Below, piece by piece: positions 59,548-64,000 of a DNA stretch of 64,000 nucleotides. Each line of letters starts with the position of its first letter. The first letter of the stretch is position 1. The position numbers and the translations under genes were made by a program. The stretch is from Actinomycetes bacterium. GTDB lineage: Bacteria > Actinomycetota > Coriobacteriia > Coriobacteriales > Eggerthellaceae. The stretch spans positions 1-64,000 of the forward strand of contig JAEZDJ010000044.1 in NCBI GenBank assembly GCA_023429565.1. Direction: 5' to 3'. A model generated the notes under the pieces. That model was not told the origin of the DNA. It made no database searches and saw nothing but the letters and a program-made list of their open reading frames with translations.

Positions 59548-61902
59548 ATGTCTGCATATCATTACAACAAAGACGGCAGCTACACGGTTCAGACGAATTG
59601 CTTCGAATGCCACTGCAAATGCGGCGCTCTTTGCTATGTGGACAAAGACGGGAAGCTCTGGAAGGTTGAGGGCGATCCGACCGATCCGCGATCAGAAGGC
59701 CGCATGTGCCCGAAAGGGCGATCCGCGGTGAAGATCCTGTATGACGAGCACCGGAACAACTACCCGATGCGCCGCAAGCCCGGCACCGAGCGCGGGGCCG
59801 GCCAGTGGGAGCGCATCACCTGGGACGAGGCCATGGATGATATCGTGGCCCACATCCAGCAGTACCGTGAGGAAGTGGGCCCGCAGTCAATCGTGTTTGC
59901 CCAGGGCACCGGTCGTGGCACGAACCAGTGGCAGCACCGGTTGGGCGGCGTGAACGGCGTGAACCATTCCTGCTGGCCTGGTCACGTGTGTCTTTCCCCG
60001 GAGATGACCACCCAGTTCAGCACCATTGGCATGTTGAACTTCATGGAGGGCGCCGACTTCAAGCACACCGACTGCATGGTCATGTGGGGCGGCAACATGG
60101 CGTGGTCGGAAGGTGCGCTGTCGGCCGGCGAGCTGAATGGCTTCCACACCCAGGCCCGCAAGCTCATCGTGATCGACCCGTGCGGCCAGGCTCCCATGGC
60201 CTCGCGCGCGGACATCTGGATTCGTGTGCGGCCGGGCACCGACTCGGCGCTGGCGATGGCCTTCCTGCGCATCTGCATCGAGGAAAAGCTGTACGACGCC
60301 GACTTCACGAAGAAGTGGACCACCCTGCCCGTTCTCGTCGATGCCGAAGCGGAGACTCCGCTCACGCAGGACCTGCTGATTGCCGGCGGATCGGCCGACG
60401 TCTATCTGGTGAAGGATGCCAGCACCGGTGAGCTGGTGGACATGAAGGACCCGCGCGTCACATCGGGCGAGGTCGATCCTTTGTTGGACACCGAGGTGTT
60501 CGAGCTTGAGGGTGCCGATGGCACGACCCTGCGCGTGAAGACCGCCTGGGAAGCGCTTCGCGGGCGCGTCATCGACATGACGCCACAGAAGGCTGCCGAG
60601 ATATGCTGGGCGGACCCAGGGCTCATCTACGAGGCCGGCAAGCTTATGTGCACCAGTCCCACCTGCGCCATCAACATGTTCCAAGGCATCGAGGAGAACA
60701 CCAACTCCCGCTATTCCATCCACGCCGCCACCATCCTCAACGGCATCACCGGCAACATCGACGTCCGGGGCGGCAACTGCTGGCACAAGTGTTACAACGA
60801 CCTCATGGGTCCCCATCTGACCGGCGGGTTCCCCGAGACCCATTGGAAGTGGAAGCTGGGCAAGCAGTATGCGGCCCACTACGTGCACAGCCATCCCAAG
60901 GGCGTGTGGGACGCTGCCCTGACCGGCGAGCCGTACCAGGTGAAGGCCTACATCAACATCGCCGGCAACCCAGTCAGCTGGAGCGAGAATCCCGACCGTG
61001 TGGTCGAGGCGCTGAAAGCCTTCGACTTCGTGGTGACCATGGACTATTTTATGAGCCCCACCGCGCAGCTTTCCGACATCGTGCTGCCTTCGGCCCACTG
61101 GACCGAGCGCGACTACGTCGCCGACGAGTTTTGCCAAGAATGGATCTACGCGCAGGTGCATGCCGTCGATCCGCTGTACGAGCGCCGCTCTGACGTCACG
61201 TTCATGCGCGAGTTGGGCAACCGCATCAACCCCGAAGGCTGGCCCTGGAAGACGGACGAGGAGATTCTGGACTATCAGCTGGAGCCCTATGGCCTCACGT
61301 GGAAAGAGCTGGTTGAGAAGCACATCTATCCCGCGTATGCGTACGAGCCGAAGAAGTATGAGAAGGAAGGCTTCGCCACCACCACCGGCAAGGCAGAGCT
61401 CTACTCCTTCACCTTTCTGTCGGCTGGACGCTGTGACCCGCTGATTCGCTATGAGGAGCCTGCGGAGTCTCCCTATACCGTCGCTCCCGCAACGGCGAAG
61501 GAATTCCCCTTCGTGCTGAGCACGGGCCGTCGCTATGTGAACTATTACCATTCCAACTACCGTGGCATTCCCCTGCTGCGCGAGCTCGCGCGTGAGCCCT
61601 ACATCCTGATCCATGCGGAGGTGGCCAAGGAGCTGGGAATCAAGGAGCACGACAAAGTCTGCCTGGAGAGTCCCGACAGCCCCCATCCCGTGCACATGAA
61701 GGCCCACCTCACGCTGGGCGTGCACCCCAACGTGATATTCGCTCCGCATGGCTGGTGGCAGGGCTGCCCGGAGCTCGGATTGCCCGGCTATCCCAACAAC
61801 GGGGCCAACGCGAACGTGCTCATTTCGGACAAGCACTACGATCCCGACCTGGGGTGCGCCGGCATGCGTTCGAGCCTGTGCAAGGTCTATTTGGATAAGT
61901 GA
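59548..61902 (+). CDS. Molybdopterin oxidoreductase without a Tat signal
   Basis: A 784-residue catalytic subunit of the DMSO reductase superfamily. C18, C21, C25 and C54 bind a [4Fe-4S] cluster. Typical blocks follow: GQWERITWDEAMDDIV, VNGVNHSCWPGHVCLSPEM (a Cys in this segment, C142 or C148, could be the metal ligand), CMVMWGGNMAWSEGA, and the C-terminal cofactor domain (FVLSTGRRYVNYYHSNYRGI, IFAPHGWWQGCPELGLPGYP). There is no signal sequence at the N-terminus, so it should face the cytoplasm, unlike the DmsA at 16976. GAAAGGGGG lies before the ATG. It leads an operon with an Fe-S subunit and a membrane anchor. Substrate unknown. Confidence 0.9.
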   Translation: MSAYHYNKDGSYTVQTNCFECHCKCGALCYVDKDGKLWKVEGDPTDPRSEGRMCPKGRSAVKILYDEHRNNYPMRRKPGTERGAGQWERITWDEAMDDIVAHIQQYREEVGPQSIVFAQGTGRGTNQWQHRLGGVNGVNHSCWPGHVCLSPEMTTQFSTIGMLNFMEGADFKHTDCMVMWGGNMAWSEGALSAGELNGFHTQARKLIVIDPCGQAPMASRADIWIRVRPGTDSALAMAFLRICIEEKLYDADFTKKWTTLPVLVDAEAETPLTQDLLIAGGSADVYLVKDASTGELVDMKDPRVTSGEVDPLLDTEVFELEGADGTTLRVKTAWEALRGRVIDMTPQKAAEICWADPGLIYEAGKLMCTSPTCAINMFQGIEENTNSRYSIHAATILNGITGNIDVRGGNCWHKCYNDLMGPHLTGGFPETHWKWKLGKQYAAHYVHSHPKGVWDAALTGEPYQVKAYINIAGNPVSWSENPDRVVEALKAFDFVVTMDYFMSPTAQLSDIVLPSAHWTERDYVADEFCQEWIYAQVHAVDPLYERRSDVTFMRELGNRINPEGWPWKTDEEILDYQLEPYGLTWKELVEKHIYPAYAYEPKKYEKEGFATTTGKAELYSFTFLSAGRCDPLIRYEEPAESPYTVAPATAKEFPFVLSTGRRYVNYYHSNYRGIPLLRELAREPYILIHAEVAKELGIKEHDKVCLESPDSPHPVHMKAHLTLGVHPNVIFAPHGWWQGCPELGLPGYPNNGANANVLISDKHYDPDLGCAGMRSSLCKVYLDK

Positions 61903-61911
61903 GGAGTGATG

Positions 61912-62493
61912 ATGACAACGAACAAGCATTACACGCTGCTTATCGACCTTGACCGTTGCATCGGATGCAAGGCCTGTCAGCTGGCGTGCAAGATCGAAAA
62001 CAATGTCGACTACGGGGTGTTCTGGAACCGCATGAACGCCGTCGGCCCCACTGGCTCGTATCCCGACATGGACTATTTCTTCATGGCGAAGCAATGCCAG
62101 CACTGCAAGAACCCCGAGTGCGTGAAGGTCTGCCCGACCAAGGCGACCTACCAGACCGAGGACGGCATCGTGCTGATTGACCACGACCGATGCTATGGCT
62201 GCCAGTACTGCATCTGGGCCTGCCCCTATGGGGTGCGCACGCTCAATCCCAAGACCCACATGGTCGAGAAATGCATCTTGTGTGCGCACCGCTTGGAGCA
62301 GGGCCTCGATCCGGCCTGCGTGATCAGCTGCGAGGGCAATTGCCGCTTCTTCGGCGATATCAACGATCCTCAGTCTGAGATCAGCCAGTACTACGCACAA
62401 CACGCCGAGCGTGCGTTCAGGATCCATCCGGAGCTGGGCACCGATCCATCCGTCATCTACCTCAAGCCCAGGAAGGGGGCATCGCGGCTATGA
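61912..62493 (+). CDS. DmsB-like four-cluster ferredoxin subunit, second copy
   Basis: A 193-residue Fe-S protein with four cysteine groups: CIGCKACQLACKIEN, CQHCKNPECVKVCPTKATY, CYGCQYCIWACPYGVRT, and CILCAHR...CVISCEGNCRFFGD. It would link the membrane anchor to the molybdenum subunit. The start at 61912 has GAGGAG six bases upstream; ATG 61909 is possible. It begins ten bases after the catalytic gene and overlaps the anchor gene by four. Confidence 0.95.
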   Translation: MTTNKHYTLLIDLDRCIGCKACQLACKIENNVDYGVFWNRMNAVGPTGSYPDMDYFFMAKQCQHCKNPECVKVCPTKATYQTEDGIVLIDHDRCYGCQYCIWACPYGVRTLNPKTHMVEKCILCAHRLEQGLDPACVISCEGNCRFFGDINDPQSEISQYYAQHAERAFRIHPELGTDPSVIYLKPRKGASRL

Positions 62494-63341
62494 AACCCCA
62501 ATTTCCTCTGGTGATCTCCACCTTGGCGCAGCGTTTCTCCATGGGTGCCTACTGTTTTGGAATCATTGCGGCGTACGTTTTCGGGCTGAACGTGAACATT
62601 CCGGTGCTGTCGCTGACAGCTCTGATATGTCTCGGGCTCGGGATGAGCGCGTCGTCAGCTCACCTGGGCAAGCCCCTGCGCATCCTCAACACGTTCGCCA
62701 ACCCCACATCCCACCTGACCAAGGAGATGTTCTGTGTGCCGCTGGTGGGCATTCCCTACCTGATCGTCGGGCTCGATGGCATCGCCTACACGCTTCCCGT
62801 CACGGCTTCCCTGCTGCTGCAGGCCATCGGCTTCATAGCGTCCCTGGTGTTCATCTGGGTGACTGCCATGGCGTACCTGATGCCAGCCCGTCCCGCATGG
62901 CGCACCGCCGGGACGCCGGCAAACTTCTGCTTGACCTTTCTGAGCTCGGGCGCGGTTGCCGCCGCCGCCTTCATGGTGTGCACCGGCGTGGAGGTGTCAG
63001 GGCCGTATCTGGTCATGAACTTTCTTCTGATCGTCCTGGCAATCGTGGGGCAGGGGCTTTTCATTGCCTCCATGGGTCACGTGGGCTTTGGTGCGGACGT
63101 GAGCCCCTTTGAGGATCGCATTCGCCCGGTGTTCATTGCTTGGCTCGTGTTCGGTGTGGCATTGCCCTTGATCTTGGGCGTTGCGCAGATCATCGTTCCG
63201 AGTGCCGGTCTGATCCTGCTCACGTTCGGCGTGTATCTGGTCGATATCTTCATATGGCAGTGCTTCTTCTTCATGTGTGGCAAGGACGTGCAGTTTTTCC
63301 CGCAGTACCCCGATGCACCCCTGAATCCGGATTACTTCTGA
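62490..63341 (+). CDS. DmsC/NrfD-like membrane anchor, third copy
   Basis: A 283-residue membrane protein with about eight hydrophobic segments. It retains SSAHLGKPLRIL and a modified AYLMPARPAW motif, so it is related to, but diverged from, the two DmsC proteins at 15463 and 21373. It probably exchanges electrons with the quinone pool. The start overlaps the Fe-S gene stop (ATGA). Because the catalytic subunit lacks a signal, this complex is likely to be oriented to the cytoplasm. Confidence 0.88.
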   Translation: MKPQFPLVISTLAQRFSMGAYCFGIIAAYVFGLNVNIPVLSLTALICLGLGMSASSAHLGKPLRILNTFANPTSHLTKEMFCVPLVGIPYLIVGLDGIAYTLPVTASLLLQAIGFIASLVFIWVTAMAYLMPARPAWRTAGTPANFCLTFLSSGAVAAAAFMVCTGVEVSGPYLVMNFLLIVLAIVGQGLFIASMGHVGFGADVSPFEDRIRPVFIAWLVFGVALPLILGVAQIIVPSAGLILLTFGVYLVDIFIWQCFFFMCGKDVQFFPQYPDAPLNPDYF

Positions 63342-63493
63342 TTGGGGGCGATGAGTCAAAACGCCGGGAGCTCCGCCTGGCTTGAGGTTCTGCCGCGAAG
63401 TTCCCGATGCACTCGCTCGGCGTGGGATGTGCTCCTGCGCCGTGCGGGAGCACAAGCCGAAGGCACCCTTTCTTCCCGTTCAAAGGAACAGAA

Positions 63494-64000
63494 ATGAAAA
63501 ACACGCTTCTCATCGCTTTGACCCTGGCCATAACCACGCCGCTCACCAACGCCATCGCCATGGCGCTGGGATTGTATGACGGCAACATCCTGCAGTTCAC
63601 CTGGCCGGCATTCTTCGTGGCCGTCCTGTATCTGATCGGCGGGTGCAAGACCGTGCGTGACAGCGCCAACATCTATTGCGGAGCCCTCACCGGCCTGCTG
63701 TGGGGCCTCATGTGCGCCACGGCCATCGTGTACCTGTCAGGCATTGTGGGGCCCATCGCCGGCATGGCCCTGGGTCTGGGCGGAACCATTTTCGTCTACG
63801 TTGCCCTCATGGGGCCGCTGCCGATGCTTTTCAACAACTATGGCGTCATGTTCTATCTGACGGCTTGCCTGTTCGCAACCCAGATGACCGTCGAATGGAT
63901 GCTCGTGGATGTCGTCGGGGGCGTCTTCTACATGACTATCACTTTTGCCCTGGCCACCTTTCTCACAAAGGTTCCCCTCATCTCGCTCAAGTCCACCGAG
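63494..64000 (+). CDS. DUF1097-like membrane protein, partial
   Basis: The first 169 codons of a small integral membrane protein, cut by the window end. It has about five hydrophobic segments (LTLAITTPLTNAIAMALGLY, GALTGLLWGLMCATAIVYLS, FVYVALMGPLPMLF). The pattern resembles DUF1097 proteins, often found near respiratory genes. AAAGGA lies six bases before the ATG. It lies 152 bases after the molybdoenzyme operon and may be part of it. Function unknown. Confidence 0.65.
   Translation, partial: MKNTLLIALTLAITTPLTNAIAMALGLYDGNILQFTWPAFFVAVLYLIGGCKTVRDSANIYCGALTGLLWGLMCATAIVYLSGIVGPIAGMALGLGGTIFVYVALMGPLPMLFNNYGVMFYLTACLFATQMTVEWMLVDVVGGVFYMTITFALATFLTKVPLISLKSTE

Noticed and set aside
59887..62427. 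A long 846-codon frame on the minus strand
   Set aside because: It is antisense to the molybdoenzyme and its Fe-S subunit, which have full motif sets and ribosome sites; the antisense protein is His/Val/Leu-rich with no family features.

Overview
The window looks like the chromosome of an anaerobic actinobacterium of the Eggerthellaceae (Coriobacteriia). The basis is the combination of Tat-exported flavin reductases, DMSO-reductase-family molybdoenzymes and regulators that fuse a large membrane domain to a LuxR helix-turn-helix, all in several copies. No ribosomal marker is present, so genus is not assigned. A perfect 16-bp parS palindrome at 54757-54772 suggests a chromosomal locus, probably in the origin half.

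Layout. (1) 1-12381: right part of an integrative mobilizable element. It carries an HsdS fragment, a GIY-YIG nuclease, a YraN-like protein, a hairpin-rich non-coding region ending in an IncP/MOBP-like oriT, a relaxase, a VirD4-type coupling protein, MobC, a DnaB-like ATPase, an excisionase-like HTH divergent from a double-XRE regulator, an AlbA/ATPase regulator with a VSTQ repeat linker, and a tyrosine integrase. The end is marked by a 45-nt 3' fragment of initiator tRNA-Met. No type IV secretion genes are visible, so it would need a helper. (2) 12.4-24.8 kb: higBA, a phosphoesterase, an AbrB-like protein, a dmsABC-chaperone operon, and a divergent radical SAM / DmsC-like / membrane-LuxR cluster. 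(3) 24.4-44.7 kb: a defence-type accessory island with a NUDIX hydrolase, GIY-YIG nuclease, P-loop GTPase, IS110 element, complete type I R-M system (hsdM-hsdS-hsdR), a cytosine methylase plus MORC-like ATPase operon, a NERD protein, and several unrecognised proteins and gene remnants. (4) 44.7-54.5 kb: three predicted Tat-exported lipoprotein flavin reductases, each near a LysR, LuxR or XRE regulator. An R-M controller (C protein) with its own operators precedes a 21-codon stump of vsr, and the intact vsr lies 6.5 kb further on, so the flavin-reductase block is bracketed by vsr sequence. (5) 54.5-64 kb: parS, a condensation-fold acyltransferase-like protein, a DUF6323/DUF6179-like pair, a MerR/GyrI-like regulator, and a molybdoenzyme operon (ferredoxin, Tat-less catalytic subunit, Fe-S subunit, NrfD/DmsC anchor, membrane protein running off the end).

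Function. The core theme is anaerobic respiration. Quinol-linked Mo and flavin reductases are paired with dedicated membrane-sensor regulators. Mobile and defence DNA is inserted between these modules. The least explained parts are the radical SAM/DmsC pair, the methylase/MORC-like ATPase operon, the two unknown proteins at 40.0-42.0 kb, the RelB-like fusion at 43.7 kb, and the vsr-flanked reductase block. Several genes carry single-base frame breaks in homopolymers (39154, 44484), which could be decay or assembly error.
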